A stretch of DNA of 64,000 nt from Paludifilum halophilum. GTDB lineage: Bacteria > Bacillota > Bacilli > Thermoactinomycetales > DSM-45169. The stretch spans positions 124,001 to 188,000 of the forward strand of contig NZ_NOWF01000001.1 in assembly GCF_002245355.1 (NCBI RefSeq). Reading direction: 5' to 3'. The notes under the pieces were generated by a model. The model had not been told where the DNA came from. It worked only from the letters and a program-made list of their open reading frames with translations, and made no database searches. The stretch's first letter is position 1; every line of letters begins with the position of its first letter. Of the stretch, positions 1 through 8,666 are shown piece after piece. A program made the position numbers and the translations under genes.

Positions 1-314
1 TAAGCTTCCCGGATTTCACCATTGATGAGTTGCTGCAAATCGCCGAGGGGATGGTAAAACAAAGGCAGTATCGTTTTTCCCCTTCGGCGAAGGAAAAACT
101 GCGCCTTCATTTGTCCAAGGAAGCCCGGCATGGACACGAATCTTTCGGGAATGCCCGATATGTGCGCAATATTGTGGAACAGGCGGTCCGGCTGCAGGCG
201 GTCCGATTGCTGAAAAGTCGCTATGTTACCCGGGAGGAGTTGATGACACTGCGGACGGAGGATTTGCAGTTTCCGCAATCCGAAAACTCCTCCGCCTTTT
301 CGTGGTATACTTGA
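1..314 (+). CDS. spoVK: Stage V sporulation protein K, C-terminal end (partial)
   Basis: The reading frame is open from base 3, so this is the last hundred or so residues of a gene that begins left of the window. The fragment is the helical lid region of an AAA+ ATPase: a basic stretch followed by FGNARYVRNIVEQAVRLQA, the sensor-2 type helix typical of SpoVK/CbxX-family proteins. SpoVK is an ATPase required for late spore maturation in B. subtilis. The assignment rests on this helix and on the following order hflX-ynbB-glnR-glnA, the same order found around spoVK in Bacillus. Walker motifs lie outside the window, so catalytic competence cannot be judged. An internal TTG at 30 is not a real start. 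Confidence 0.82.
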   Translation, partial: SFPDFTIDELLQIAEGMVKQRQYRFSPSAKEKLRLHLSKEARHGHESFGNARYVRNIVEQAVRLQAVRLLKSRYVTREELMTLRTEDLQFPQSENSSAFSWYT

Positions 315-347
315 GACAGAACAGCGTTTGAAGTGTGAGGAGGATCC

Positions 348-1628
348 ATGACAATCAGTGAAACCTTCGACCGAGAAAGGGCGGTCCTGGTCGGTTGCGG
401 AATCAAAGAGGACTCTTATGCGCCGGAATCGTCTCTGTCGGAACTGGCGCGGTTGGCGGATACCGCCCGGGCGGACGTGATCACCCGACTGGTGCAGATT
501 CGCGACCGTTTTGATCCTTCCTGGATGATCGGCCGGGGAAAGGTGGAGGAAATCGCCCGAATCGTGGAAGAACGGGAGATCGACCTGGTGATCTTTGACC
601 GCGAACTCTCCCCGAAACAATTGGCGAACCTGGAAGATGCGTTCCCTTGCAAGGTGATTGATCGAACCCAGTTGATTCTGGATATTTTTGCAATGCGGGC
701 GCAAACCAAAGAAGGCATCTTGCAAGTGGAGCTGGCTCAGCTGGAGTACACCCTCCCTCGGCTAACCGGACGGGGAAAAGAACTTTCCCGTCTGGGAGGA
801 GGGATCGGTACCCGCGGACCCGGAGAAAAGAAATTGGAGACGGACCGTCGACACATCCGCCGCCGGATTCATCATATCAAAAAAGAACTGGAGCAGGTGG
901 CCAAGCACAGGCAGTTGCATCGGTCCCGCCGCCGAAAAATGGATATGCTACAGCTGGCCCTGGTCGGATACACCAACGCCGGGAAATCGACACTGTTGAA
1001 CCGGTTGACGGGGGCCGGTGTCCGGAGGGAAGATCGGCTTTTTGCTACATTGGATCCCACTTCCCGCTTGCTGGAACTTCCATCAGGAGAAAAGGTGATC
1101 CTGACGGATACCGTCGGTTTTATCCGCCGCTTACCCCACCACTTGGTGGCGGCTTTCCGCTCTACATTGGAACAAGTACGGGAAGCGGATCTTTTGCTTC
1201 ATGTCGTGGATACCAATCATCCGGAAGTCGCAGAGCAGATGGAAGCGGTGGAAGGAGTTCTGCAGGAGCTGGGCGCGAGCCAAATTCCCATACTCACAGT
1301 GTTCAATAAAACGGACTGTGCAGGGGAAGAACTGGTATCGACAGAAGGCGAATCGATCCGGATTTCCGCCTTCAGCGATTCGAACCTGGAACGGTTGACG
1401 GCCAAAGTGGATGAGATGCTCCATGCGGCTCAGGTGCACGGTTCAGCGGAAATCCCGGTGTCTAAGGGGGAGATGATCTCTGATCTATATCGCGTCGCAG
1501 ACGTAATTCAATCAGAGTTGTCCGGTTTAACATTGAGAATCGACTTTCGTCTCCCCCTTCGCCGTTATGAGCGCATGTCTTCCGAAATGAAGTCCTGCAT
1601 TCGCAGAGTGTATGAATCCCAAAAGTAG
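348..1628 (+). CDS. hflX: Ribosome-associated GTPase HflX
   Basis: 426 residues, the usual HflX length. The N-terminal HflX domain contains a glycine-rich linker (GGGIGTRGPGEKKLETDRR) followed by a coiled helix. The G domain has a P-loop GYTNAGKST near residue 207, the DTVGF switch-II motif near 255 and NKTD near 320. HflX binds the 50S subunit and splits stalled or hibernating 70S ribosomes. A strong Shine-Dalgarno (GAGGAGG) sits just before the ATG at 348, which fixes the start. It lies 33 bases after spoVK and runs into ynbB, so the three are probably cotranscribed. The C-terminal domain is complete and nothing looks damaged. Confidence 0.95.
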   Translation: MTISETFDRERAVLVGCGIKEDSYAPESSLSELARLADTARADVITRLVQIRDRFDPSWMIGRGKVEEIARIVEEREIDLVIFDRELSPKQLANLEDAFPCKVIDRTQLILDIFAMRAQTKEGILQVELAQLEYTLPRLTGRGKELSRLGGGIGTRGPGEKKLETDRRHIRRRIHHIKKELEQVAKHRQLHRSRRRKMDMLQLALVGYTNAGKSTLLNRLTGAGVRREDRLFATLDPTSRLLELPSGEKVILTDTVGFIRRLPHHLVAAFRSTLEQVREADLLLHVVDTNHPEVAEQMEAVEGVLQELGASQIPILTVFNKTDCAGEELVSTEGESIRISAFSDSNLERLTAKVDEMLHAAQVHGSAEIPVSKGEMISDLYRVADVIQSELSGLTLRIDFRLPLRRYERMSSEMKSCIRRVYESQK

Positions 1629-1644
1629 AAACGGTGTTGTGACA

Positions 1645-2925
1645 TTGTACAAGTATTTCAGGCATTCAGAACGGCTGAAAGCATGGGCGGAGGAAGCCCT
1701 CCAGCGGATCGCTCCTCGTATCCGGGAGATCGAGGAGCGGGTGGATCAGCATCAGTGGCGTCTCCTACAGGCTTATCGTGAAGCGGGAGTGAGTGAAAAC
1801 CATCTGTCTTCGTCGACGGGATACGGATACGATGATCTGGGGCGGGAAACGTTGGAGCGCATTGTAGCGGATATCTTCGGGGCGGAGACGGCCCTTTACC
1901 GATCTCATATGGTATCGGGGACCCATGCCATTGCCGCCTCTCTGTTCGGTGTGTTGCGGCCGGGAGAGGAATTGATTTATGTGACGGGGCCTCCCTATGA
2001 CACGTTGGAAAAGGTAATCGGTCGCGAGCGGGATGGTTCCGGGTCCCTGGCGGACTATGGTATTTCTTATCGATCCGTTCCGCTGACTTCCTCTGGAGAA
2101 GTCGATTGGAATGCGGTTCGGGAGGCCGCCGGTCCGCAGACCCGGTGTTTCGCGATCCAGCGATCAAGAGGGTATTCGGAACGGGATTCTTTGACGATTG
2201 CTCAAATCCAGGGGATGGTTCGGCGCCTTCGAACCATCCAACCGAACGCAGTGATCTTTGTGGACAATTGCTACGGGGAATTTGTGGAGGATCAGGAGCC
2301 CACCCACGTCGGGGCGGATTTAACCGCCGGTTCTCTGATTAAGAATCCCGGAGGCGGTCTGGCTAAATCGGGCGGATATATCGTCGGCCGAAAGAAGTGG
2401 GTGAATCGGGCAGCGGCACGGTTAGTCGCCCCGGGAATCCTGGCGGAGGGGGGCGCCTCGTACGGCTATATGCGGGATTTTTACCAGGGCTTTTTTTTGG
2501 CCCCTCATGTCGTGGGGGAAGCTCTTAAGGGAGCGGTATTCGCTTCAGCGATTTTGGAAGCGGCCGGCTTTGAGACAACGCCCCGGTGGGACGGGGAACG
2601 AACGGATATCATCCAGCTGGTGAAGTTCGGAGATCCGGATTTGCTGGTCGCATTCTGCCGGGGAATCCAGGAAGCATCGCCGGTGGATGCCCGCCTTCGT
2701 CCGGAACCTTCACCGATGCCCGGTTATGAGGATCCGGTGATCATGGCGGCGGGAACCTTTGTTCAGGGGGCAAGCATTGAGCTCTCCGCTGACGGACCCC
2801 TGCGTCCTCCGTATCGGGCTTATATGCAGGGAGGGTTGACGTTTTCTCATGTGAAGATCGGCATTTTGAATGCTTTGGACCACATGTTACAGTCAAATGC
2901 TGTCTTCTCCCTGGACCAGGAATGA
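1645..2925 (+). CDS. ynbB: YnbB-like PLP-dependent enzyme (aluminium resistance / methionine gamma-lyase family)
   Basis: A fold-type I PLP enzyme of the family called aluminium resistance protein or cystathionine beta-lyase-like. The lysine of SLIKNPGGGLAKSGGY near residue 233 is the expected Schiff-base region, and TGYGYDDLGRE near the N-terminus is a family signature. The frame opens at an ATG at 1612 inside the end of hflX, but I place the start at TTG 1645, where the protein begins LYKYFRHSERLKAW, as family members do; no strong ribosome site decides between them. The product would be about 426 residues. Its natural substrate is unknown, so the aluminium and lyase labels are homology names only. 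Gene order with hflX and glnR is as in B. subtilis. Confidence 0.85.
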   Translation: MYKYFRHSERLKAWAEEALQRIAPRIREIEERVDQHQWRLLQAYREAGVSENHLSSSTGYGYDDLGRETLERIVADIFGAETALYRSHMVSGTHAIAASLFGVLRPGEELIYVTGPPYDTLEKVIGRERDGSGSLADYGISYRSVPLTSSGEVDWNAVREAAGPQTRCFAIQRSRGYSERDSLTIAQIQGMVRRLRTIQPNAVIFVDNCYGEFVEDQEPTHVGADLTAGSLIKNPGGGLAKSGGYIVGRKKWVNRAAARLVAPGILAEGGASYGYMRDFYQGFFLAPHVVGEALKGAVFASAILEAAGFETTPRWDGERTDIIQLVKFGDPDLLVAFCRGIQEASPVDARLRPEPSPMPGYEDPVIMAAGTFVQGASIELSADGPLRPPYRAYMQGGLTFSHVKIGILNALDHMLQSNAVFSLDQE

Positions 2926-2934
2926 TGGAAGGTG

Positions 2935-3426
2935 ATGTTGAGTCCAATGGAAATCATCTGGTGGTTGATCATTGTGTTGTTGTTTATCGCGGGGTTTGCG
3001 GGACTGCTTCTTCCGGTTCTTCCCGACTCCCCGCTGATGTTACTCGGGTTTGTGCTGTATCATTTTCTCATCGACTCCGACTCCTTGACGCTTTCGTTTT
3101 GGATCGGTGCCGTCTTGATTACGGCGGCTGTCCTTGCGATCGATTATATCGCCGGTGGTATTGCCGCTCGTACTTACGGAGGGTCCCGCTGGTCGATCGG
3201 GGCGGCGATGATCGGGGCCTTGGTGGGAGGGATCGTTTTCCCTCCCCTCGGAATTTTGTTCGGACCGATTCTGGCCGTGATGATCGTAGAGTTACTTCAG
3301 AAAAAGTCCTGGGAGGAAGCTCTCAAGACAGGATTCGGGACGTTGGTCGGATTCCTGGGGGGCCTTTTCGTTAAAGGTCTGCTCATGATCGGTATGATTG
3401 TCTGGTTTATCCTTTTGGCCATTTGA
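2935..3426 (+). CDS. DUF456 family membrane protein
   Basis: A small hydrophobic protein of about 163 residues with four or five membrane segments. It has the DUF456 layout: an N-terminal helix with LLPVLPDSPLML, a short loop, then glycine-rich helices (GALVGGIVFPPLGILFGP). The function of the family is unknown. The start is not settled: GTG 2932, ATG 2935, TTG 2938 and ATG 2947 are all in frame behind GGAAGG. It lies between ynbB and glnR, where B. subtilis has no gene, just after the ynbB stop, and is probably the last gene of the hflX transcript. About 290 bases follow before glnR; they hold the glnR promoter and no gene. Confidence 0.75.
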   Translation: MLSPMEIIWWLIIVLLFIAGFAGLLLPVLPDSPLMLLGFVLYHFLIDSDSLTLSFWIGAVLITAAVLAIDYIAGGIAARTYGGSRWSIGAAMIGALVGGIVFPPLGILFGPILAVMIVELLQKKSWEEALKTGFGTLVGFLGGLFVKGLLMIGMIVWFILLAI

Positions 3427-3634
3427 AAGAAAAACATCCGCCTGTCTCCGAGAGCGTTCTGTCTGTGCTGATCCATCCATCGCCGGGTACCGGACCGGTG
3501 TGATTGTGTGCGATCTCTTGCAAAAAACGCAAAGGATCCGCCGATCACACCGCTCCCCTCACCTCCGAAATTTGAATAGTAAGATATATTATCCGAGGGG
3601 TGGAACGGCCCTTAGAAAAGATGACAACTTTTTA

Positions 3635-3651
3635 TGTTATTTTTTCTAACA
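3635..3651 (+). promoter_or_regulatory. GlnR box (glnRA operator)
   Basis: TGTTA-N7-TAACA is a perfect match to the GlnR/TnrA consensus TGTNAN7TNACA and a perfect inverted repeat. It ends 4 bases before the -35 element of the glnR promoter. A degenerate second half site (TGACA at 3670-3674) lies between -35 and -10, giving the two-site layout known for Bacillus glnRA, where GlnR represses its own operon under nitrogen excess. Confidence 0.85.
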
Positions 3652-3655
3652 CTCA

Positions 3656-3684
3656 TTGACTATATAAACTGACATATATATAAT
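3656..3684 (+). promoter_or_regulatory. SigA promoter of glnRA
   Basis: TTGACT (3656-3661) and TATAAT (3679-3684) are separated by 17 bases, a near-consensus vegetative promoter about 30 bases upstream of glnR. Confidence 0.85.
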
Positions 3685-3716
3685 AAAGACAATGAAGGGA
3701 AAGGGAGGTCCTGCTG

Positions 3717-4124
3717 ATGCGCGATGACATCCGTCGGAACATGCCCCTCTTTTCCATGGGGATCGTAACGAAACTGACGGAGCTCACTCCGCGTCAGGTG
3801 CGCTACTATGAGCAGCAGGGACTGATCAAACCGGCGCGGTCAAAGGGGAAACAGCGGTTATTCTCTTTTAACGATGTAGACCGTTTGCTTCATATCAAAT
3901 CCTTGATGGAAAAGGGGATCAACATCGCCGGTGTCAAAGAAGTATTGTCCGGTCGAGAGCCGGAGACTCTGTCCCGTTCGGCGCCCCGCCCGGAGAAGGC
4001 GGAACGTCCGAATCTATCCGATGCTGATTTACACAAGTTGTTAAAGCGACAGTTGAGCGAGCTGAGTGCCCGACCGAACCAAAGCCATCTGATTCGCGGA
4101 GAGTTGTCAAGGTTTTTTCATTAA
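3717..4124 (+). CDS. glnR: Nitrogen repressor GlnR (MerR family)
   Basis: 135 residues, the normal GlnR length. The MerR-type winged helix is at the N-terminus ([20 protein letters not shown], then [15 protein letters not shown]), and the C-terminal tail ends in a short helix ([12 protein letters not shown]), the region that senses feedback-inhibited glutamine synthetase in Bacillus. The start at ATG 3717 is preceded by GGGAGG. It is the first gene of the glnRA operon, 41 bases before glnA, and is transcribed from a promoter carrying its own box. Two more pairs of perfect boxes in this window (before amtB at 10.9 kb and before a methyltransferase gene at 21.7 kb) are its predicted targets, or those of a TnrA encoded elsewhere. 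Confidence 0.95.
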   Translation: MRDDIRRNMPLFSMGIVTKLTELTPRQVRYYEQQGLIKPARSKGKQRLFSFNDVDRLLHIKSLMEKGINIAGVKEVLSGREPETLSRSAPRPEKAERPNLSDADLHKLLKRQLSELSARPNQSHLIRGELSRFFH

Positions 4125-4165
4125 TTCCACACCGTTTCATCACTGATTTAAGGGGAGAAATAAGA

Positions 4166-5503
4166 ATGGCCAAGTTTACGAAGGAAGACATTCTCAAATC
4201 CGTCCAGGAACATAATGTGGAATACATCCGTCTTCAGTTCACCGATCTGATGGGGACGATCAAAAACGTGGAAATCCCCAAAGGGCAGCTGAAAAAAGCA
4301 CTGGACAACAAAATGATGTTTGACGGTTCTTCCATTGAAGGCTTTGTCCGGATTGAAGAATCGGATATGTACCTCTACCCCGACCTGGACACTTGGATTA
4401 TTTATCCCTGGGGCGGTAGTGAAAATTCGAGGGTCGCCGGTTTAACCTGTGATGTTTACACCCCTGACGGGGAACCCTTTGCCGGTGATCCGCGCGGGAT
4501 TCTGAAAAAGGTGATCAAAGAAGCAGAAGAGATGGGTTTCACATCCTTCAATGTCGGTCCGGAACCGGAGTTCTTCCTGTTCAAAGCCGATGAACGGGGA
4601 GAGCCGACTCTGGATTTGAACGATAAGGGCGGTTATTTTGATTTGGCGCCCTTGGATCTCGGTGAAAACTGCCGCCGGGATATTGTGGTCACCTTGGACA
4701 AATTGGGCTTTGAAATGGAAGCGTCCCACCACGAGGTGGCGCCGGGGCAGCACGAGATCGATTTCCAATATGCCGACGCCGTAACCGCCGCTGACAATAT
4801 TCAGATTTTCAAGCTGGTTGTCAAAAACATCGCCCGTCGCTATGGGTTGCATGCCACTTTTATGCCGAAACCGCTGTTCGGTGTGAACGGCTCGGGAATG
4901 CATACCCACCAGTCCCTGTTCCGGGGGAAGGAGAATGTCTTCTTCGACGATCAGGATGAGTTGGGACTCTCCCAAACCGCTCGACACTATCTGGCCGGGC
5001 TCTTGAAGCACGCCAAGGCGTTTACCGCTGTTACCAATCCGTTGGTCAACTCCTATAAGCGGTTGGTTCCAGGGTTTGAAGCCCCTTGTTATGTCGCCTG
5101 GTCCCCAACCAACCGCAGCCCGCTGGTTCGTGTTCCCGCTTCCCGGGGGTTGTCAACCCGGATCGAGGTTAGGAGCCCCGACCCCTCCGCCAACCCGTAC
5201 CTGGCTCTGGCGGTGATGTTGAAGGCAGGCCTGGACGGGATTAAACACAAGCAGGCACTGCCCAAGGAAACCGATCGCAACATCTATGTGATGGATGAAG
5301 AGGAGCGGAAAGCCGCAGGGATTGAGAGCTTGCCGCCGACTTTGAAGGCCGCCCTGGACGAGTTGCAGAAAAATGAGGTGATCCGGGAGGCCCTCGGTGA
5401 ACACGCCCTGACCCATTTCGTAGAAGCCAAGGAGATCGAATGGGATATGTTCCGTACTCAAGTTCATCCCTGGGAACGGGAACAGTATATGTCCCTTTAC
5501 TGA
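4166..5503 (+). CDS. glnA: Glutamine synthetase, type I-alpha
   Basis: 445 residues, matching the short Gram-positive GSI-alpha form, which lacks the adenylylation loop. Signatures visible: DGSSIEGF near residue 53, the ATP-binding [11 protein letters not shown], and the glutamate-flap and C-terminal region [18 protein letters not shown]. The enzyme makes glutamine from glutamate, ammonia and ATP. In Bacillus the feedback-inhibited enzyme also acts as the signal to GlnR and TnrA, and the conserved C-terminal end here fits that role. A GGGGAG ribosome site precedes ATG 4166. A strong terminator follows directly, so glnRA is a closed two-gene operon. Confidence 0.97.
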   Translation: MAKFTKEDILKSVQEHNVEYIRLQFTDLMGTIKNVEIPKGQLKKALDNKMMFDGSSIEGFVRIEESDMYLYPDLDTWIIYPWGGSENSRVAGLTCDVYTPDGEPFAGDPRGILKKVIKEAEEMGFTSFNVGPEPEFFLFKADERGEPTLDLNDKGGYFDLAPLDLGENCRRDIVVTLDKLGFEMEASHHEVAPGQHEIDFQYADAVTAADNIQIFKLVVKNIARRYGLHATFMPKPLFGVNGSGMHTHQSLFRGKENVFFDDQDELGLSQTARHYLAGLLKHAKAFTAVTNPLVNSYKRLVPGFEAPCYVAWSPTNRSPLVRVPASRGLSTRIEVRSPDPSANPYLALAVMLKAGLDGIKHKQALPKETDRNIYVMDEEERKAAGIESLPPTLKAALDELQKNEVIREALGEHALTHFVEAKEIEWDMFRTQVHPWEREQYMSLY

Positions 5504-5513
5504 GTCGTTGGAA

Positions 5514-5538
5514 AACCTGCTGTCTTCGACAGCAGGTT
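5514..5538 (+). terminator. Rho-independent terminator after glnA
   Basis: An 11-bp perfect stem (AACCTGCTGTC / GACAGCAGGTT, 3-base loop) followed by a T-run, 10 bases after the glnA stop. Confidence 0.9.
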
Positions 5539-5546
5539 TTTTGGTT

Positions 5547-6026
5547 TTATAGATTCCTGTCCGTTGTGTTGAGGGGGGGCTTTCTCCCTTCTACCCATCG
5601 ATCATGCAAGCGAAGAAGAATGAGTAAAAGGACATTGGCCAAGGCGGATAACCCCATATTCCAGCCGTGTTCGTAATACATTCGACCCAGCTGGTGAAGG
5701 TTGAGCTCCACGGCGAGAAGAATGACGGTTCCCAACAGGATCCATCGGACTTGGTGGAGGATTCGGTCCGGATATCTCTGAATATAGATCCATGCTCCAA
5801 TGGGATAGATGCCCAGATTAAGGGTGATGTGAGGCCACAAACCCGGAAGCAGAGGATCTTCGTACCCCCAGAAACCGCCGCTGACAAAGGCGGCATCCAG
5901 CAGAAAGGAGCCCAAGCTCGCCGCCAAGGCCGTGGAATATCCCCGTCTCCATTCCTTCCAATGGATGAGCAGGAGACCGATCAGCCACCAGATGATCAAC
6001 CAGAAAATAAAGACCAAAAGAGACAC
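5547..6026 (-). CDS. CBO0543 family membrane protein
   Basis: A 159-residue protein with four or five hydrophobic segments and the conserved aromatic pattern of the CBO0543 family (KEWRRGYSTALAASLGSFLLDA, then GLWPHITLNLGIYPIGAW). This family is common in spore formers and has no known function. The likely start is GTG 6026 behind AAAAGG, though TTG 6017 has better spacing. It converges on glnA and shares its terminator region. About 400 bases separate it from asnS; they hold one copy of a 24-base repeat, the asnS promoter, and no gene that I can see. Confidence 0.7.
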   Translation of the reverse strand: MSLLVFIFWLIIWWLIGLLLIHWKEWRRGYSTALAASLGSFLLDAAFVSGGFWGYEDPLLPGLWPHITLNLGIYPIGAWIYIQRYPDRILHQVRWILLGTVILLAVELNLHQLGRMYYEHGWNMGLSALANVLLLILLRLHDRWVEGRKPPLNTTDRNL

Positions 6027-6110
6027 GACCTTTTACCGTTTTTATTTATTATCTCTTGGAAAGGGGGAGCTTAGACGATGGAAATGGGAAAACAGCGTAA
6101 TATTTAATAA

Positions 6111-6134
6111 AAACAAGTTTGTAAAACAAACAAA
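6111..6134. repeat. 24-base intergenic repeat, copy 1
   Basis: A sequence beginning AAACAAGTTTGTAA and ending CAAACAAA; it contains TTTGT-N3-ACAAA. Near-identical copies lie at 12504-12527 and 27045-27068, all intergenic. A hairpin-forming stretch follows each copy within about 25 to 45 bases. Function unknown. Confidence 0.6.
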
Positions 6135-6359
6135 GATCCTCCGCAAAAAAAGAGTTCATCCCATAGATGAGCTGGAACCGGATGGAGCTGATCGACGATC
6201 CGGAGAGAAAACCGGAAAGGGATCGGAACTGACGGGTTGTGTGGTTCCATGCTTTTTGCAGGGAATGCATCCATAAGGAAAGGTTTTCGCTGAACGCTTC
6301 CTTTATACGGGGGAACAGCCGGAGCGGGAAGTGCCTGTATCTCCCGTTCCCGAGTCGCG

Positions 6360-6389
6360 TTGACTCGCCTGATTCGGCAAGGGTATAAT
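6360..6389 (+). promoter_or_regulatory. SigA promoter of asnS
   Basis: TTGACT (6360-6365), 18 bases, TATAAT (6384-6389). The TTG in the -35 element is in frame with asnS but cannot be its start. The transcript would begin near 6396, leaving a leader of under 30 bases and no room for a T-box. Confidence 0.8.
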
Positions 6390-6422
6390 GGACAAGTCAC
6401 TAATTGGATGGGGGTTCGTAGT

Positions 6423-7712
6423 GTGCTTACCACGATCGGAAATATATCCGCCCATGTCGGAGAAAAAGTGAAGTTGGGCGTTTGGCTTTATAATAGACGT
6501 TCCAGCGGGAAGATTCAGTTCCTGCAACTTCGTGACGGCACCGGCATGATTCAGGGTGTCATGGTGAAGAGCCAAGTCTCTCCGGAAACTTGGGAGCAGG
6601 CGGCTGATTTGACTCAGGAAAGTTCTCTGTACATAGAGGGGACGGTCAGGGAGGATGAGCGCTCCCCAAGCGGTTTTGAGATGGATGTCACGGGAATCGA
6701 AGTGATTCAGACGGCTGAAGAGTACCCGATCGCCTTAAAAGAACACGGAGTGGAGTTCTTGATGGATCACCGTCACCTGTGGATCCGTTCTCCCCGTCAG
6801 CGTTCCATTTTGCGCATTCGGGCGGAAATTATCCGGGCGATGCAGGACTGGCTCAATGGAGAAGGTTTTACACTGGTCGACCCTCCGGTTTTGACCCCTT
6901 CTTCCTGTGAGGGAACGACCAACCTGTTCCATACGAAGTATTTTGATGAGGACGCTTATTTGACCCAGAGTGGACAGCTCTATATGGAAGCGGCGGCGAT
7001 GGCTTTGGGCCGGGTCTATTCCTTTGGTCCCACCTTTCGGGCGGAAAAATCGAAAACCCGCCGCCATTTGATTGAGTTTTGGATGATTGAACCGGAAATG
7101 GCTTTTGTGGATCATGAGGAAAATCTCCGCATTCAGGAACGGATGGTGGCTCATGTTGTGCAGCACATCTTGCAACATTGTCGGGATGAGCTGAAGGTGT
7201 TGAAGCGGGATACGTCGGCACTGGAAAAAGTGAAGGCTCCTTTTCCCCGGATTACCTATGATGAGGCAGTCCATCTCCTTAACCGGGAAGGGATGGAATT
7301 CTCGTGGGGAGAGGATTTTGGTGCCCCCCACGAAACGAAGATCGCCGAAAGCTTCGATAAACCGGTATTTATCACCCATTACCCGACCGGGACAAAAGCG
7401 TTTTATATGAAGCCGGATCCCGAACGGTCGGAAGTGGTGCTTTGCGACGATCTCATTGCTCCGGAGGGCTACGGGGAGGTTGTCGGGGGAAGCCAGCGGA
7501 TCGATGACCCCCGACTTCTGGAAGAACGGTTTCAACAACATCAGCTTTCCCAGGAGGCCTATGAGTGGTATATGGACCTTCGGAAGTATGGATCCGTTCC
7601 TCATTCCGGATTCGGACTTGGACTGGAGCGAACGGTAGCCTGGATTTGCGGTCTGGACCACGTTCGGGAAACGATCCCCTTTCCCCGGATGCTGAACCGG
7701 CTTTATCCGTAA
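6423..7712 (+). CDS. asnS: Asparaginyl-tRNA synthetase
   Basis: A class IIb aminoacyl-tRNA synthetase that charges tRNA-Asn. The N-terminal OB-fold anticodon-binding domain contains [17 protein letters not shown]. The catalytic core has motif 2 ([19 protein letters not shown]) and motif 3 ([15 protein letters not shown]). I place the start at GTG 6423, behind GGGGG, giving 429 residues and an N-terminus of the form MLTTI, as in Bacillus AsnS (about 430 residues); the in-frame ATG at 6408 and TTG at 6360 fall in the leader and promoter. It is followed by a terminator and dnaD, the gene order of B. subtilis, although no aspB precedes it here. Confidence 0.95.
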   Translation: MLTTIGNISAHVGEKVKLGVWLYNRRSSGKIQFLQLRDGTGMIQGVMVKSQVSPETWEQAADLTQESSLYIEGTVREDERSPSGFEMDVTGIEVIQTAEEYPIALKEHGVEFLMDHRHLWIRSPRQRSILRIRAEIIRAMQDWLNGEGFTLVDPPVLTPSSCEGTTNLFHTKYFDEDAYLTQSGQLYMEAAAMALGRVYSFGPTFRAEKSKTRRHLIEFWMIEPEMAFVDHEENLRIQERMVAHVVQHILQHCRDELKVLKRDTSALEKVKAPFPRITYDEAVHLLNREGMEFSWGEDFGAPHETKIAESFDKPVFITHYPTGTKAFYMKPDPERSEVVLCDDLIAPEGYGEVVGGSQRIDDPRLLEERFQQHQLSQEAYEWYMDLRKYGSVPHSGFGLGLERTVAWICGLDHVRETIPFPRMLNRLYP

Positions 7713-7745
7713 CGAGATCCGTCGCATAGTCGGCAGGTTTGCGGT

Positions 7746-7767
7746 AGCATCGGCGCATACCGATGCT
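7746..7767 (+). terminator. Terminator after asnS
   Basis: An 8-bp perfect stem (AGCATCGG / CCGATGCT) with a 6-base loop and a following T-run (TTTTTCTTTTTC). Confidence 0.85.
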
Positions 7768-7832
7768 TTTTCTTTTTCAAGTCTGTTTTTTAAAAAATCT
7801 CGTTGCTATAGTGAGGAAGAGAGGTGGATGAG

Positions 7833-8555
7833 ATGGATCGGAAAATGTCGCCGCATTCGGCACTTGTTCATCTATTGCAGCAAGGTTCCATGTCTTTTCC
7901 GGTGATGTTGTTTACGGAATATAAACGGTTGGGTTTGACCGAAGGACAAGTGATGCTTTTATTGCAGATGATGGTTTTTGAAGAAAAAGAGGAAACCCCT
8001 TTTCCCACTGTCAGTCAGTTGGAAGAGAGGATGGACGCTTCTGGCGATCAGATTATGGCTTGGCTTCAATCGTTGGTTCAAGGCGGTTTTTTAACCATCG
8101 AGGAATCGGTGAATGAGGAAGGGATCCGTAGCGAGCGTTATTGTACCGCCCCCTTTCTGCAACAGTTGGCGGCTTCCTATCTGGATCGAGACCCGGAGGA
8201 GCCCGACGAGTCGGTGGAGAAAGCTTATGAGAATTTATTCCAACGATTTGAACGGGAATTTGGGCGCCCGCTGTCTCCGATGGAGTGTGAAACCTTGACT
8301 CAATGGCTGGATGAGGACAAGCACTCGGAACCGCTGATTATTTCGGCACTTCGAGAAGCGGTTTTCTGTGGTAAACTCAGTTTTCGCTATATCGACCGGA
8401 TATTGCTGGAATGGCAGCAAAACGAAATCCAAACACCGGAGGAAGCGGTGGAGTATTCCCGGAAGTTTCGAAACAAAGGGATTCTCTATCAAACAAGGAA
8501 TCCTCGGGAAGAGACGGAAGACACCTTTTCCTTTTATAACTGGGTGAAGGGTTGA
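7833..8555 (+). CDS. dnaD: DnaD-like primosomal replication protein
   Basis: About 240 residues in two domains: an N-terminal winged helix (roughly 10-110) and a C-terminal DnaB_2/DnaD domain (roughly 130-225) ending in the WxxNxIxTPEEA-type motif (LEWQQNEIQTPEEA) that contributes to DNA binding. DnaD helps load the replicative helicase during PriA- or DnaA-dependent initiation in Firmicutes. The start at ATG 7833 follows GAGAGGTGG; GTG 7824 is also in frame. Its position after asnS agrees with B. subtilis, but nth, which usually follows, is not here: a terminator and a spore-surface gene come next. Confidence 0.88.
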   Translation: MDRKMSPHSALVHLLQQGSMSFPVMLFTEYKRLGLTEGQVMLLLQMMVFEEKEETPFPTVSQLEERMDASGDQIMAWLQSLVQGGFLTIEESVNEEGIRSERYCTAPFLQQLAASYLDRDPEEPDESVEKAYENLFQRFEREFGRPLSPMECETLTQWLDEDKHSEPLIISALREAVFCGKLSFRYIDRILLEWQQNEIQTPEEAVEYSRKFRNKGILYQTRNPREETEDTFSFYNWVKG

Positions 8556-8557
8556 CG

Positions 8558-8587
8558 ATGGACGGAAGCGGATCCGCTTCCGTCCAT
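8558..8587 (+). terminator. Terminator after dnaD
   Basis: A 30-base perfect palindrome (ATGGACGGAAGCG arm, GATC centre) starting 2 bases after the dnaD stop, followed by seven T residues. Confidence 0.88.
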
Positions 8588-8615
8588 TTTTTTAAGTGGT
8601 GGGTCACGCGTGGAC

Positions 8616-8642
8616 GTGGCTCTGTCGATCCCCGCATACATT
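8616..8642 (+). promoter_or_regulatory. Possible mother-cell (SigE/SigK-type) promoter
   Basis: CATACATT at 8635-8642 fits the SigE -10 consensus CATACANT, and an AC lies 17 bases upstream, as in SigK promoters. It sits 24 bases before the fusion gene at 8667. Short motifs like this occur by chance, so this is a suggestion only. Confidence 0.3.
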
Positions 8643-8666
8643 GAATAAGGACAGGAGGGGATCGGG

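Noticed and set aside
6135-6359. Possible T-box leader of asnS
   Set aside because: No T-box sequence (AGGGTGGNACCGCG) is present and a consensus promoter starts downstream, leaving no room for a leader of that size.
6735-7727. 330-codon open frame antisense to asnS
   Set aside because: It lies wholly under the class II synthetase motifs on the other strand and has a biased composition typical of shadow frames.
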